A stretch of DNA of 64,000 bases. Source: Homoserinimonas sp. OAct 916. Lineage in GTDB: Bacteria; Actinomycetota; Actinomycetes; Actinomycetales; Microbacteriaceae. The position numbers and the translations under genes were made by a program. How positions within the stretch are numbered: the stretch's first letter is position 1; each line of letters begins with the position of its first letter. The stretch covers positions 186,001 to 250,000 of the forward strand of contig NZ_QJHB01000006.1 of NCBI RefSeq assembly GCF_003260275.1. Reading direction: 5' to 3'. The notes under the pieces are model-generated. The model was not told the DNA's origin. It did not search any database and saw nothing but the letters and a program-made list of their open reading frames with translations. Of this stretch, positions 17,515-29,352 are shown piece after piece.

Positions 17515-19650
17515 ATGACCCCCGTTGCAGACAACATCATCCAACAACTGAAAGAGTTCTCGGCGGACGAGGTGGTGACTCACGCCTACGTTCGGGACAT
17601 TCCCCTGACTGGCGGCCGCACCCTGGCCCTGATCACTCTCGACAACGACCGTGACCACACCCGGCCCAATACTTTCGGCCCCCTGGGGTTATTGGAGCTG
17701 GGAGCCGTGTTGGACGAGCAGACCGTGCGTGCTGCGCGCAACGAGATCCATGGCGTTGCAGTCACCGGCAAGCAGTACATCCTCGCTGCCGGGGCCGACC
17801 TGAGCAAGGTCAGCGAGATCCCGTCAGTGGAGGTGGGCCACGGCCTCGGTGAACTCGGCCACGACACGTTCAGCAAACTCTCCGAGCTGGGCGTGCCCTC
17901 ATTCGTGTTCATCAACGGCCTCGCGCTGGGCGGTGGCACAGAGGTGGCACTCCATGCCGACTACCGCACCGTCGACTCGTCGATCGCCGGACTCGCGCTG
18001 CCCGAGGTCTTCCTCGGCCTGATCCCCGGCTGGGGCGGCGCGTGGTTGCTGCCCAACCTGATCGGCATCGAAAACGCCCTCAGGGTGGTCATCGAGAATC
18101 CACTGAAGATGAACCGGATGCTCAAAGGTCCGGATGTGCTGAAACTCGGCATCGCCGACACCATGTTCAGCCCGGCCAACTTCCTCGAGGAGTCCATTCG
18201 CTGGGCCGACGGAGTGATCTCAGGCACCACCGTGGTGAAGCGTGCGAATCTCCCCGGAAAGATCGAGCGGATGGCCAAGTGGGACGTCGCGATCGGCATT
18301 GCTCGCAAGCAGCTCGAGTCGAAGATCGGCACGGTGGCCAAATCACCCTATGTGGCGCTCGATCTGCTCAAAGCGGCGAAGAGCTCGACGAAGGAGGAGG
18401 GCTTCGCCGCCGAGAACGACGCGCTGGCCGCACTGGCCGCCGGCGACCAGTTTCAGGCGAGCATGTATGCGTTCAACCTGGTGCAGAAGCGTGCGAAACG
18501 TCCGGCAGGCGCCCCAGACAAGACGCTCGCTCGCCCGGTCACCAAGGTTGGCGTGATCGGGGCAGGCCTCATGGCGAGCCAGTTCGCGCTTTTGTTCGTG
18601 CGCCGCTTGCAGGTGCCCGTGGTGATCACCGACCTCGACCAGTCCCGCGTCGACAAGGGGTTGGAATACATCAACGGTGAGATCGACAAGCTCGCCGAGA
18701 AGGGCCGCATCTCGACCGACGAGAGAAACCGGCTCACCGCCCTGGTCAGTGGCACCACGGACATGGCGGATTTTGCCGACTGCGACTGGGTCATCGAGGC
18801 TGTGTTCGAGGAACTCGGGGTGAAGCAAGAGGTCTTCGCCAACGTTGAGAAGCACGTCTCCCCCGAGGCAATCCTGGCCACCAACACGTCGTCGCTCTCT
18901 GTCGAGCAGATCGGTGCGAATCTCGCGAACCCCGAGCGGCTGGTCGGCTTTCACTTCTTCAACCCGGTCGCGGTGATGCCGTTGATCGAGGTGGTGAAGA
19001 CGCCACACACAACAGATGAGGCGTTGTCGACGGCCATGGTGACCGCGGCCAAGCTGCGCAAGAACGCGGTCATCACCCGGGACACCCCCGGTTTCGTGGT
19101 GAACCGCATTCTGGCGAAGCTGCTGGGTGAGGCCATGCACGCCGTCGACACCGGCACGTCGTTCGACGTCGTCAACGATTCGTTAAAGCCGTTCGGGCTG
19201 CCGATGACCGCTTTCGAGCTTCTCGAACTCGTGGGGCTCAAAGTGGGCGCCCACGTGCTCGACACCCACCACGCCGCCTTCCCCGAGCGCTTCTTCGAGT
19301 CGAAGAACCTGCACGCGTTGGCGGAGCACGGTCGGATCTTCGACCGTGACAGCAAGGGAAAGATCAAGGGGTTCGACAAGAAGGCCGTGGCGATCGTCGC
19401 CGGTGGAACCAGCCCGATGACGGCCGAACAGATCCTCACCCGGGTCGAAGACGGTCTGGCCGATGAGATCAAGCGCATGCTCGACGATGAGGTGGTGCAC
19501 GCCGCCGAAGACATCGACCTGTGCCTGATCCTCGGGGCCGGTTGGCCGTTCCAGATGGGCGGGGCGACCCCCTACCTCGACCGGGTCGGTGCATCAGAGC
19601 GGGCCTTCGGCGGCACGTTCCACACTCCGATGATCAAGGGCATCGCGTAG
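17515..19650 (+). CDS. Multifunctional fatty-acid oxidation enzyme (enoyl-CoA hydratase / 3-hydroxyacyl-CoA dehydrogenase)
   Basis: 711-residue FadB/FadJ-type enzyme. The N-terminal crotonase domain (to about 310) has an oxyanion-hole segment AAGADLSKV and catalytic glutamates in GGGTEVAL and LPEVFLGLIPGWGG. The NAD-binding domain starts near 340 with GVIGAGLMASQFA; the dehydrogenase signature GFHFFNPVAVMPLIE contains the catalytic His. Together with the upstream thiolase it completes hydration, oxidation and thiolysis. No acyl-CoA dehydrogenase or synthetase lies in the window. Confidence 0.95.
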   Translation: MTPVADNIIQQLKEFSADEVVTHAYVRDIPLTGGRTLALITLDNDRDHTRPNTFGPLGLLELGAVLDEQTVRAARNEIHGVAVTGKQYILAAGADLSKVSEIPSVEVGHGLGELGHDTFSKLSELGVPSFVFINGLALGGGTEVALHADYRTVDSSIAGLALPEVFLGLIPGWGGAWLLPNLIGIENALRVVIENPLKMNRMLKGPDVLKLGIADTMFSPANFLEESIRWADGVISGTTVVKRANLPGKIERMAKWDVAIGIARKQLESKIGTVAKSPYVALDLLKAAKSSTKEEGFAAENDALAALAAGDQFQASMYAFNLVQKRAKRPAGAPDKTLARPVTKVGVIGAGLMASQFALLFVRRLQVPVVITDLDQSRVDKGLEYINGEIDKLAEKGRISTDERNRLTALVSGTTDMADFADCDWVIEAVFEELGVKQEVFANVEKHVSPEAILATNTSSLSVEQIGANLANPERLVGFHFFNPVAVMPLIEVVKTPHTTDEALSTAMVTAAKLRKNAVITRDTPGFVVNRILAKLLGEAMHAVDTGTSFDVVNDSLKPFGLPMTAFELLELVGLKVGAHVLDTHHAAFPERFFESKNLHALAEHGRIFDRDSKGKIKGFDKKAVAIVAGGTSPMTAEQILTRVEDGLADEIKRMLDDEVVHAAEDIDLCLILGAGWPFQMGGATPYLDRVGASERAFGGTFHTPMIKGIA

Positions 19651-19779
19651 GCGGAACCGACCAGATGGGCGTTCGGCCCCAATCGCATCGCCGGGGGCTG
19701 AGTGACCTCGGACTCCAGAGCCCTGCGACGGGGCACGATTCTGGGTCCGGCCTTAATTGGGCAATGCCAATGGATCCCG

Positions 19780-20436
19780 CTACTGATTCAGCGGCGTGAG
19801 CTGAATTTGCTGCGCCAGCGCGTAGGCGGCCGAAAGGTCGCTGTCGTTTTCAACGAACACACGGCCGATCACGAGAACAGAATTGTTTGGTGAAGAGATC
19901 TGGCTGAAGCCGATCGGCACGGTCCCCTTCCAACCGGGACCGCTGAGAAGAAAATCGCCGGCCGCGGTTCCCGTCGTACGCACGCCTACATACGCAAAAT
20001 TGGCGCTTTCCGACGGGTCGGTGAGCTGCACACTGTAGTAGCGGCCGGCCATCTCCGGTACGTGCAGCACCCGCGGCCCCTTTCTCAAATTGATCCAGCC
20101 CCCGACGTAGAGCAGATCGTCTGCTCCGGTCGCCATCAACCCTGCTCCCGATTCTGCAGGCGAAGCGGTCGTGGGCACTGCGTAAAGTGTGTTGATGGGG
20201 ATCGGGCCGCCGCCCAACCCGTGTTTGACGATCGCTTGCTTGTAGCCGTGGACGGTGATGCGTGGCCAGAGGAGAATGAATGCCGGCGCGCCGACCGCCC
20301 ACACGATGACCGCCGCGACGGCGAGCACCACGACATCGCTCCATCCGCGAGAAAGTCGCTGGTAAACGACCCCCGCGAAAATTGCCAGGATGATGACTGT
20401 AATGGGAAACCCGTACTTCAGAATCAGGCGGTTCAT
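19780..20436 (-). CDS. DUF1254 domain membrane protein
   Basis: 218 residues. Two N-terminal hydrophobic segments (about 8-25 and 35-58) are followed by an outside-facing DUF1254-like domain (HGYKQAIVKHGLGGGPIPIN, LYVGGWINL, MAGRYYSVQLTDP). It starts 1 bp after the stop of the DUF1214 gene, so the two are co-translated. In many bacteria DUF1254 and DUF1214 form one secreted polypeptide; here they are two membrane-anchored halves. Function unknown. ATG 20436. Confidence 0.8.
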   Translation of the reverse strand: MNRLILKYGFPITVIILAIFAGVVYQRLSRGWSDVVVLAVAAVIVWAVGAPAFILLWPRITVHGYKQAIVKHGLGGGPIPINTLYAVPTTASPAESGAGLMATGADDLLYVGGWINLRKGPRVLHVPEMAGRYYSVQLTDPSESANFAYVGVRTTGTAAGDFLLSGPGWKGTVPIGFSQISSPNNSVLVIGRVFVENDSDLSAAYALAQQIQLTPLNQ

Positions 20437-20437
20437 G

Positions 20438-21040
20438 TCACCGCACCTTCACCACGGGCGGCAAATGGTATGTGCCGTCGAGAATTGCTGCGCCGGGCAG
20501 ATACGCGCGGAGCATCAGCTTGAACGCGCCGGGAGGCGTCGGCAACCAGTTCTGCTCGTACCCGGCCGGGGCCGCTGACTGGATATAGAGGTCGATTGAA
20601 CCGTCGGCATTCTGGGTGAGATCTGATCGGTTGCCAACGCTGTAGCGGTTGATGGGGTTTTTCACCATGTACCCCGCGGCATCTGTCGGCGTCAGCGACC
20701 AGAACGCGTCATTCGGCGGGAGGCCGCCGGCCGCAAAATGGATCGTATATCCGTGCCTGCCTCTGAGCGTCTGTCCTGAGCCGTCTTGGGCGGTCGTCCA
20801 GTATGCGGCCTCTTCAAACGCGTTGACCACGGGCAGGGCTTTGGCGCAGGCGGCTCGGACGAGGATTCCGTTACCCGGCTGGCCGCATCTGGGGATGGCG
20901 CTCCAACCGTTGACGGTCGTTGTGATCGACCGGCCTACGGCGTTCAGGATGAGGATCGCAGTCAAGAATGCGAACACGGCGCCGATGATGATCCCTTGCA
21001 CCACACCGGAGCCTGAAACCCACGCGAGAACATTGGCCAT
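20438..21040 (-). CDS. DUF1214 domain membrane protein
   Basis: 200 residues. One N-terminal hydrophobic segment (about 14-36) is followed by a DUF1214-like domain: EAAYWTTAQD, YTIHFAAGGLPPNDAFWSLT, YSVGNRSDLTQNADGSIDLY and NWLPTPPGAFKLMLRAYLP. The last segment is the most typical part. It is the first gene of a two-gene operon with the DUF1254 half. ATG 21040 follows a TAAGGT -10 box by 6 nt, so the message is probably leaderless. Confidence 0.82.
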   Translation of the reverse strand: MANVLAWVSGSGVVQGIIIGAVFAFLTAILILNAVGRSITTTVNGWSAIPRCGQPGNGILVRAACAKALPVVNAFEEAAYWTTAQDGSGQTLRGRHGYTIHFAAGGLPPNDAFWSLTPTDAAGYMVKNPINRYSVGNRSDLTQNADGSIDLYIQSAAPAGYEQNWLPTPPGAFKLMLRAYLPGAAILDGTYHLPPVVKVR

Positions 21041-21046
21041 ATTCGC

Positions 21047-21052
21047 ACCTTA
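21047..21052 (-). promoter_or_regulatory. -10 box of the DUF1214-DUF1254 operon
   Basis: TAAGGT on the minus strand, 6 nt before the ATG at 21040. No -35 is recognisable. Confidence 0.45.
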
Positions 21053-21151
21053 GCCCTGTTCCCGTGGTTGAAGAAGAATGAGAACCGACACGCCAAAATG
21101 ATCGCGTCCTGGTGGGCGAACGCCTTCAGACCACGCCTTCTCTTCCACCCC

Positions 21152-21198
21152 GACGAAGAAGAACCCCACACGAATCTCGTGCGGGGTTCTTCTTCGTC
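21152..21198 (-). terminator. Long hairpin terminator after aconitase
   Basis: A 16-bp perfect outer stem (GACGAAGAAGAACCCC with its complement) encloses one mismatch, a 5-bp inner stem CACGA/TCGTG and a 3-nt loop. It begins 9 bp after the acnA stop. The TTCTTCTTC arm supplies the U-rich tail. The dyad could act on both strands. Confidence 0.8.
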
Positions 21199-21206
21199 AG
21201 TTGTTG

Positions 21207-24032
<2,826 letters not shown>

Positions 24033-24050
24033 ATGCACTCCTTCATCCAT

Positions 24051-24075
24051 TTATCTTGACGTCGAGATAATTCTA
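24051..24075 (-). promoter_or_regulatory. acnA promoter -10 with overlapping operator dyad
   Basis: TTATCTTGAC/GTCGAGATAA (24051-24070) is a 20-bp inverted repeat with one mismatched pair. On the minus strand TAGAAT (24075-24070) is a good -10 box, so the dyad covers the -10 edge and start site. Such TCTTGA/TCAAGA dyads suit a MarR-family repressor; TamR, which controls aconitase in Streptomyces, is the obvious candidate from memory. Confidence 0.7.
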
Positions 24076-24130
24076 CCAGATCACGATCGGCCGGGCTCCC
24101 GACCGTGCCCGTGCCGGGCGTGTCAGGTGT

Positions 24131-24961
24131 TCAGCTTTCAGGCGGTTTCGAAGCCGCCGGGGCGGGCGTGAACACGGCCCTGACCATGAGCCAGCTCAGC
24201 AGCAGCAGCGGCGCATACAGGGGCAGCCCCATCGCCAGTCGCGCTCCCGCAAGCCACGACACATAGTCCGGGTCAGACTGGCTGGCCAGGTAGAGCGGCA
24301 GTTGCACCGCAAGGCGAAGGGCGAACATGCCGACCCAGACCAACGTCAGCACCTGCATCGCGTAGAACTTTCGGCGTTGCCGGCGCCAGGCGGTGCCGTC
24401 GCCCATCAGGTAGCCCGCAGCAAGTCCGATCAGGGGCCAGCCAACCAGTACGGATGCGAGCAGTACGACCCCATAGCCGGCGTTCGTGTACAAACCGATC
24501 ACGAAGTTGTCTTCGGGCCGATTGGTCAGCAACGCGAGTGCGGCGGATGCTCCGACTCCGATCAGCCCGGCGAGAGCCTGGGTGAGCGGCGTGCGTTGCG
24601 CAAGGCGTGCAAGGGTGAAGAGCACCGCCACGCCCACCGAGAGGGCAAGAGTGAGTGGCAGCGACCGGGTGACGGTGTAACCAACGAGGAACAGTAGCCC
24701 CGGAAGTACGGTCTCGACGATGCCCCGCGCACCCCCCATCGCCGCCAGGAGTGCCCGGCCGTTCGGCACACTGCCGTCAGCCGCGGGTCCGAGCCCAGCC
24801 CGTTTGGCCGCGGCCTCGACGCTGCCGGCGATCGTGGCGTCCCAGTCGGCGGCGGTCGCCTCGTCACCACCACCGGTATTCGAGGGTGGCGACGACGCGG
24901 TGTCTGCCGGCTGGTCTGGGCGTTTTTTCGCCGAGGGCTGACCCTCGCCGTTCATCGACAT
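24131..24961 (-). CDS. DUF3159 family membrane protein
   Basis: 276 residues. A polar, disordered N-terminus of about 75 residues is followed by about five hydrophobic segments (for example LPGLLFLVGYTVTRSLPL, LAGLIGVGASAALALLTN, GYGVVLLASVLVGWPLIGL). The segment with RPEDNFVIGLYTNAGYG and the order of helices match the actinobacterial DUF3159 family, whose function is unknown. It is the last gene of the dut-DUF3710-DUF3159 operon, starting 10 bp after the DUF3710 gene. Confidence 0.85.
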   Translation of the reverse strand: MSMNGEGQPSAKKRPDQPADTASSPPSNTGGGDEATAADWDATIAGSVEAAAKRAGLGPAADGSVPNGRALLAAMGGARGIVETVLPGLLFLVGYTVTRSLPLTLALSVGVAVLFTLARLAQRTPLTQALAGLIGVGASAALALLTNRPEDNFVIGLYTNAGYGVVLLASVLVGWPLIGLAAGYLMGDGTAWRRQRRKFYAMQVLTLVWVGMFALRLAVQLPLYLASQSDPDYVSWLAGARLAMGLPLYAPLLLLSWLMVRAVFTPAPAASKPPES

Positions 24962-24971
24962 GGTGCTGCCG

Positions 24972-25589
24972 TCAGACGTCGGTTGTGTCCGCGGCGTCGG
25001 CCGGCATGTGCAGGGGGATCAAATCGCGCGGCGGCATCGGGGTGCCACCGCGAACGACGACGATGCTGCGGAACAGGTCTTCCACCGCTTCGGCCGCTTC
25101 CGGGTTCACCGCGCCTTCACCGGCGATCACGCCGCGCAGAAACCAGCGTGGACCGTCGACACCGACGAACCGGGCAATACGGGTGGTTCCGGCTTCGGCC
25201 GATCCGGCGGCCAGAGGGATCTCCGCGACCAGTTCGGGGCCGAAAACGCCGTCGCGCTCAGTGGCGGTGCCGCCCTGCTTCTGGATCTGGTCGGCAATCT
25301 GTGCCCGGATCTCGTGCCAGAGCCCACTGGAGCGCGGTGCGGCGAACGGCTGCACCTGCAGGCTCGTGCCGGCGAAGTCGAGTCCAACAGCAACGACGCG
25401 CTTGGTGGACTCTTCGACCTCGAGCCTCAGCTGCAGCCCTTCCCTGGGCAGAATTTTGACACCGCCCAAATCGATGTAGGGCCGAACCGGGTTGGCTTCG
25501 GTCTCATCCAACGGGCCTGCGCTGTCACGGTCTGCGGGAGCCGATTTTTCCTGATCGATGTCTTCGAACGGGGTCTGGGGGTCACTCAC
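24972..25589 (-). CDS. DUF3710 family protein
   Basis: 205-residue soluble actinobacterial protein. Typical segments are YIDLGGVKILPREGLQLRLE, VVAVGLDFAGTSLQVQPFAA and DGPRWFLRGVIAGEGA. The GTG start overlaps the dut stop by 4 bp (GTGA), so translation is coupled. The gene commonly follows dut in actinobacteria. No catalytic motif is evident and the function is unknown. Confidence 0.88.
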   Translation of the reverse strand: MSDPQTPFEDIDQEKSAPADRDSAGPLDETEANPVRPYIDLGGVKILPREGLQLRLEVEESTKRVVAVGLDFAGTSLQVQPFAAPRSSGLWHEIRAQIADQIQKQGGTATERDGVFGPELVAEIPLAAGSAEAGTTRIARFVGVDGPRWFLRGVIAGEGAVNPEAAEAVEDLFRSIVVVRGGTPMPPRDLIPLHMPADAADTTDV

Positions 25590-26044
25590 GTTACGTCTCC
25601 TGAATCATCTGTGCTGTATCCGGTGGATCCGAACCCGGCTGAGCCCCTCTGGCTCCCCGGAAGTCGCTCCACCCGGGTGAATCGCGCCTGGGCGACCGGT
25701 TGAACAACGATTTGGGCGATCCGGTCGCCGATGTTGACGGTGTACGGCTCCCGGCTATCGGTGTTGATGAGAGTCACTTTGATCTCGCCCCGATAGCCCG
25801 CATCGATCAGCCCCGGCGCGTTGACGATGCTGATGCCGTGCCTGGCCGCAAGGCCGCTCCGCGGAACCACAAGCGCGGCGTAGCCGGCCGGGAGCGCAAT
25901 CGCAGTCCCTGTGCCTACTGTCGCTCTGGCCCCCGGCGCCAGCGTCACTCGTTCGGAGGCGGTCAGGTCGGCCCCGGCATCGCCGGGGTGGGCGTAGCCC
26001 GGCACCCGGTCGCCTGCGAGCAGAACATCCACTATTTCGGTCAC
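25586..26044 (-). CDS. dut: dUTP diphosphatase
   Basis: Trimeric dUTPase, 152 residues; hydrolyses dUTP to dUMP and pyrophosphate, keeping uracil out of DNA. All five family motifs can be placed: PGDAGADL (1), VPRSGLAARHGI (2), APGLIDAGYRGEI (3), GDRIAQIVVQP (4) and the C-terminal GSAGFGSTG arm (5). GTG 26044 lies 6 nt behind a TAACCT -10 box, so it appears leaderless. First gene of a three-gene operon. Confidence 0.97.
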   Translation of the reverse strand: MTEIVDVLLAGDRVPGYAHPGDAGADLTASERVTLAPGARATVGTGTAIALPAGYAALVVPRSGLAARHGISIVNAPGLIDAGYRGEIKVTLINTDSREPYTVNIGDRIAQIVVQPVAQARFTRVERLPGSQRGSAGFGSTGYSTDDSGDVT

Positions 26045-26050
26045 GTGTCG

Positions 26051-26056
26051 AGGTTA
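26051..26056 (-). promoter_or_regulatory. -10 box of leaderless dut
   Basis: TAACCT on the minus strand, 6 nt before the GTG at 26044. Confidence 0.45.
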
Positions 26057-26083
26057 GTGCAGATAACTGGCAAGAATAGAGTC

Positions 26084-26542
26084 ATGACTCAGTTTCGTGA
26101 AAAGCTCTGGCCCGCACCGGGTTGGTTCGCGGCGACCGCACTCGTGATCCCGGCCAGCCTGCTGGCGCTCGCCCCCATTTCAATGTTTGCGGGGATCATC
26201 ACTGCGGTGGTGCTCTACGGCGGATGCGTGGTGGGTCTGCTTCTGGCGAGCCCGGAGATCACCGTGGCCGACGGCCACCTTCACGCCGGCAAGGCGCAGG
26301 TTTCGCTCGATCACGTTGGCCGGGTCGAAGCGTTTCGCGGGCGGGAGGCGTTCCAACAGCGAGGAGCCGATCTGGATGCCCGGGCCTGGCTGCTCATCCG
26401 CGGCTGGGTCCGTGATGTGGTGCGCGTGCAGATCGTCGATCCGGCCGATCCGGCGCCGTACTGGTTGCTTTCCAGTCGCCGCCCCGACGACTTGGTCGCC
26501 GCACTCGAGGGAGCGCGGCGACCCCGTCCAGACCTTCAGTGA
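26084..26542 (+). CDS. DUF3093 family membrane protein
   Basis: 152 residues. Two adjacent hydrophobic segments (about 14-55) are followed by a cytoplasmic beta-rich domain with ITVADGHLHAGKAQVSLDHVG, ARAWLLIRGWVRDVVRVQI and WLLSSRRPDDLVAALE. This pattern is typical of DUF3093, an actinobacterial family of unknown function normally found beside dut, from which it is divergent here. Start ATG 26084; the upstream open frame is antisense to dut. Confidence 0.88.
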   Translation: MTQFREKLWPAPGWFAATALVIPASLLALAPISMFAGIITAVVLYGGCVVGLLLASPEITVADGHLHAGKAQVSLDHVGRVEAFRGREAFQQRGADLDARAWLLIRGWVRDVVRVQIVDPADPAPYWLLSSRRPDDLVAALEGARRPRPDLQ

Positions 26543-26560
26543 AGCGTCACTCCGGAAAGT

Positions 26561-26854
26561 TCAGGCGGCACATTCTTGGCAGATTGGCCCCAACTTGGTC
26601 TCGTGGTGCATCTGTGAACGATGCCGCACGAGGAAGCAGTTCACACAGGTGAACTCATCCGCCTGAGGCGGCAACACAACGACCTCCAGATCGAGGTCGG
26701 ACAAGTCAGCGCCCGGCAGTTCGAAACCGCCCGGGTTGTCAGCGTCATCGACGTCTACAACCCCACTCATTTTGTCCGGCACACGCTCTTTCAGCGCTTC
26801 AATCGAGTCGGAATCGTCTTCGTTCTTGCGCGGTGCGTCGTAATCTGTCGCCAT
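26561..26854 (-). CDS. DUF4193 family protein (zinc-ribbon-like)
   Basis: 97 residues, acidic N-terminal part (DYDAPRKNEDDSDS, SDLDLEVVVLPPQADEF), then CVNCFLVRHRSQMHHE and CQECAA at the C-terminus, giving two CXXC pairs that probably bind zinc. It matches the small actinobacterial DUF4193 family. ATG 26854 gives the family's MATDYDAPRK start; ATG 26860, two codons upstream and close to AAGAAG, is the alternative. Function unknown. Confidence 0.88.
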   Translation of the reverse strand: MATDYDAPRKNEDDSDSIEALKERVPDKMSGVVDVDDADNPGGFELPGADLSDLDLEVVVLPPQADEFTCVNCFLVRHRSQMHHETKLGPICQECAA

Positions 26855-27058
26855 GCCCATCCACTTCTTCTTTTAGCCTCGGCCCGAACAAAATCGGCGG
26901 CGTTAGTCTGCAACAAAGTAAGTCAGATTGCAAACCCTACCGGCTCATCCGCCAGTGTCACCAAGAAATAACTTTCGGCATGCCGAACGTATTCCCGAGC
27001 AAACACGCTCTCTCGTGTAATCCTGAGGGTCAGTCAGAGCGGTGAAAGGCGATTCACG

Positions 27059-28114
27059 ATGCAGGAATTGAAAGTAATCGGCGTCGAGAGCGGGGCTCTC
27101 GTAGCCGCTGGAGACGACGGCGAACGATTTCGGATCGCCATCGATGAGGTTTTGCGCTCCAGCCTGCGCCAGCGCACCCCGGAAAGCGCTGACGAGAAGA
27201 AGCCCTCCCCCCGTCAGATTCAAGCCCTCATTCGATCCGGCCTGTCCGCCGAAGATGTTGCGCTGACCACAGACGCCTCACTGGAGTACATCCAGCGGTT
27301 CGAAGGTGCCATCCTCGCCGAACGCAATTTCATCGTCAGCCAGGCACTCGCCGTACCGGTGCACACCGCCGGCGATATCGATCCACTCGAGGGTGGGGCA
27401 AGTTTCGGAACGGTTATTCGTGACCGGCTCGCGGCGTTGAACGCCACAAACGAGACGTGGACGAGTTGGAAGGAAGAAGACGGCGACTGGATCGTCAAGC
27501 TGTCGTTCACGGTCGACGAGATCGATCACGATGCCCGGTGGAGCTTCGAACCGAAGAAGCAATTGCTGGCCCCGAGCAGCTCGGAAGCGATGACCCTGTC
27601 TCAGCATGGTGAGGCGCCGCCGACACTCATTCCCCGTCTGCGCGCCGTGGGAAAACCGACCGGGGAGGTCGACGAGTCGCGATTCGACAGCGGTGCCTTC
27701 CACTTCACCGGTCGGGAGGCCCAGGAGGGTCGCCTGCTTGAACCGGTTCCCCCGAACCACCTGACGGCACCTCGCAGCGCGACGCCCCAGGACAACGCCG
27801 CCTCGTTCGCAGCGATCAACCGCTCGGCCGAATCGGCGCCGGTCGACACGTCGGCTACAGCGGACCTTCTGGACACACTCCGTCGCCGGCGCGGCGAACG
27901 GGAAGTTGCTGCGTTTGACGACGAAGCCGGCCACGAGCGGGGCCCACGTCTGGTGGATGTTCCGCTTGATGTCTTCGATGACAAGCAGGCGGAGATTCCC
28001 GACGAGCAGATGCACGCCCTCGCCTCGTCAAAATCATCCAAGAAGGCACGGGCACAAATGCCCAGCTGGGACGAGATCGTCTTCGGGGCGCGCTCCGACG
28101 ACGACCCGGCCTAG
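27059..28114 (+). CDS. sepH: Septation protein SepH
   Basis: Actinobacterial cell-division protein that stimulates FtsZ assembly, 351 residues. The N-terminal DUF3071 domain (about 1-165) starts MQELKVIGVESGALV and contains a helix-turn-helix-like part (SPRQIQALIRSGLSAEDVA). The C-terminal half is low-complexity and charged, with a short conserved end (MPSWDEIVFGAR). It is preceded by GTGAAAGG. The 200-bp gap before it carries the divergent promoters for this gene and the DUF4193 gene. Confidence 0.93.
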   Translation: MQELKVIGVESGALVAAGDDGERFRIAIDEVLRSSLRQRTPESADEKKPSPRQIQALIRSGLSAEDVALTTDASLEYIQRFEGAILAERNFIVSQALAVPVHTAGDIDPLEGGASFGTVIRDRLAALNATNETWTSWKEEDGDWIVKLSFTVDEIDHDARWSFEPKKQLLAPSSSEAMTLSQHGEAPPTLIPRLRAVGKPTGEVDESRFDSGAFHFTGREAQEGRLLEPVPPNHLTAPRSATPQDNAASFAAINRSAESAPVDTSATADLLDTLRRRRGEREVAAFDDEAGHERGPRLVDVPLDVFDDKQAEIPDEQMHALASSKSSKKARAQMPSWDEIVFGARSDDDPA

Positions 28115-28121
28115 CCTCTGC

Positions 28122-29288
28122 TCAGCGGGTGAAAGCCCCGAGGCGGATCAACGGCACCAAGGTCTCTTCCGGCGTGAGTGATCCGTGTTGGCCGATCATC
28201 CGCCTGGCCTTCTGGTCCGGCGGCCCTCCGTCTTCGGGGTCGCGCTGATCGTAATACGCCACGCGCTTGCGAGCAGCCACGATGACGTCACCGATTCGCG
28301 GCAGCACCTCGAGGGCGACAGTGCCGAACCAACCGGCGTCGATCGCCTCCTCACGGGAGGCGACCCAGGCGCGCTCCTGTTCGCGGTCGCGCCAGGCCTG
28401 TACGAGTTCATCCCTGGCTGCGGCGGGGATATCGGGTTCGAAATACAGGTGGAGGCAACGGGGGTCGCCCGCGATGTGACGGATCCCGGCGACAAGGCGC
28501 GGGTCGTCGCCGAAGAGGACATGGCTGTGTTCAGGAACATCCAGCACACCGTGGTCCGCGGTGACCAGAAGTCCCTCGCGCGGGCCCAGGATCGAAGCGA
28601 ACGCGGCCACCGCCCCGTCAAGCGCCTCCAATTGCTCCAGCCACTTCACCGACTCTGCGCCAGACGCGTGGGCAATGACATCCAGCTCGGAAACGTACAC
28701 GTAGATCAATTGCGAACCACCGGCGTCCAGAACGCGCCGGGCCGCGGCAAACCGGTCGGCAATACTCCGCCCCGCCACGTAGTCAGCCCCGCGCAGCACC
28801 GCTTTGCTGAATCCCGAGTTGCGGAACTTCTCCGGACCGATCGCGGTGGTGCGCACTCCGAGCGCGGATGCCCGTTCGAAGACGGTCGTGGCCCTTTGCC
28901 AGGTCTCAGGTTGCATCCCGTCATCCCAGCCGGTGAGCTGATTCACAACTCGGTCACGTTCTTCGTCGCGAACGCGATAGGCCACCAGACCGTGGGTGCC
29001 TGAGGGTTGCCCGGTGGCAAGGCTCGCGATGCCGGCGACCGTCGTTGCAGGAAAACCGCTGAACATGGTGCTGCCCCGATCCAACAGATTCGCCAGGAAC
29101 CGCGCGTGACCGGATCGGAATCGCAGGGCGTCACTGCCGAGCCCATCGACCAGCAGCACAACCACACGATCCGCCGAAGGCAGACCCAGCCGATTTTCCC
29201 CCGACCCGCGGATACTGGCTAGGCAACTTGGCAGAACATCGGCAAGGCTCAGCCTGGCGGAATCTAGCGCCGGTAACATGTTGGACAT
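28122..29288 (-). CDS. Alkaline-phosphatase-superfamily nucleotide pyrophosphatase-like protein
   Basis: About 388 residues. The type I phosphodiesterase/nucleotide pyrophosphatase fold is shown by VVVLLVDGLG (metal Asp), FSGFPATTVAGIASLATG (nucleophile Thr), GTHGLVAYR, YVSELDVIAH and LLVTADHGVLDVPEH. Substrate is unknown; homologues act on phosphodiesters. The open frame extends to 29408, but ATG 29288 is the more usual start, with CAGACT 7 nt upstream as a possible -10. No signal peptide is seen. It is divergent from parC and convergent with sepH. Confidence 0.88.
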   Translation of the reverse strand: MSNMLPALDSARLSLADVLPSCLASIRGSGENRLGLPSADRVVVLLVDGLGSDALRFRSGHARFLANLLDRGSTMFSGFPATTVAGIASLATGQPSGTHGLVAYRVRDEERDRVVNQLTGWDDGMQPETWQRATTVFERASALGVRTTAIGPEKFRNSGFSKAVLRGADYVAGRSIADRFAAARRVLDAGGSQLIYVYVSELDVIAHASGAESVKWLEQLEALDGAVAAFASILGPREGLLVTADHGVLDVPEHSHVLFGDDPRLVAGIRHIAGDPRCLHLYFEPDIPAAARDELVQAWRDREQERAWVASREEAIDAGWFGTVALEVLPRIGDVIVAARKRVAYYDQRDPEDGGPPDQKARRMIGQHGSLTPEETLVPLIRLGAFTR

Positions 29289-29352
29289 CGGCTCAAGTCT
29301 GGCACACGCCTGCGTTGCGCCGCTTTCCTTCCACCCCCGGCGAAACTCACGG

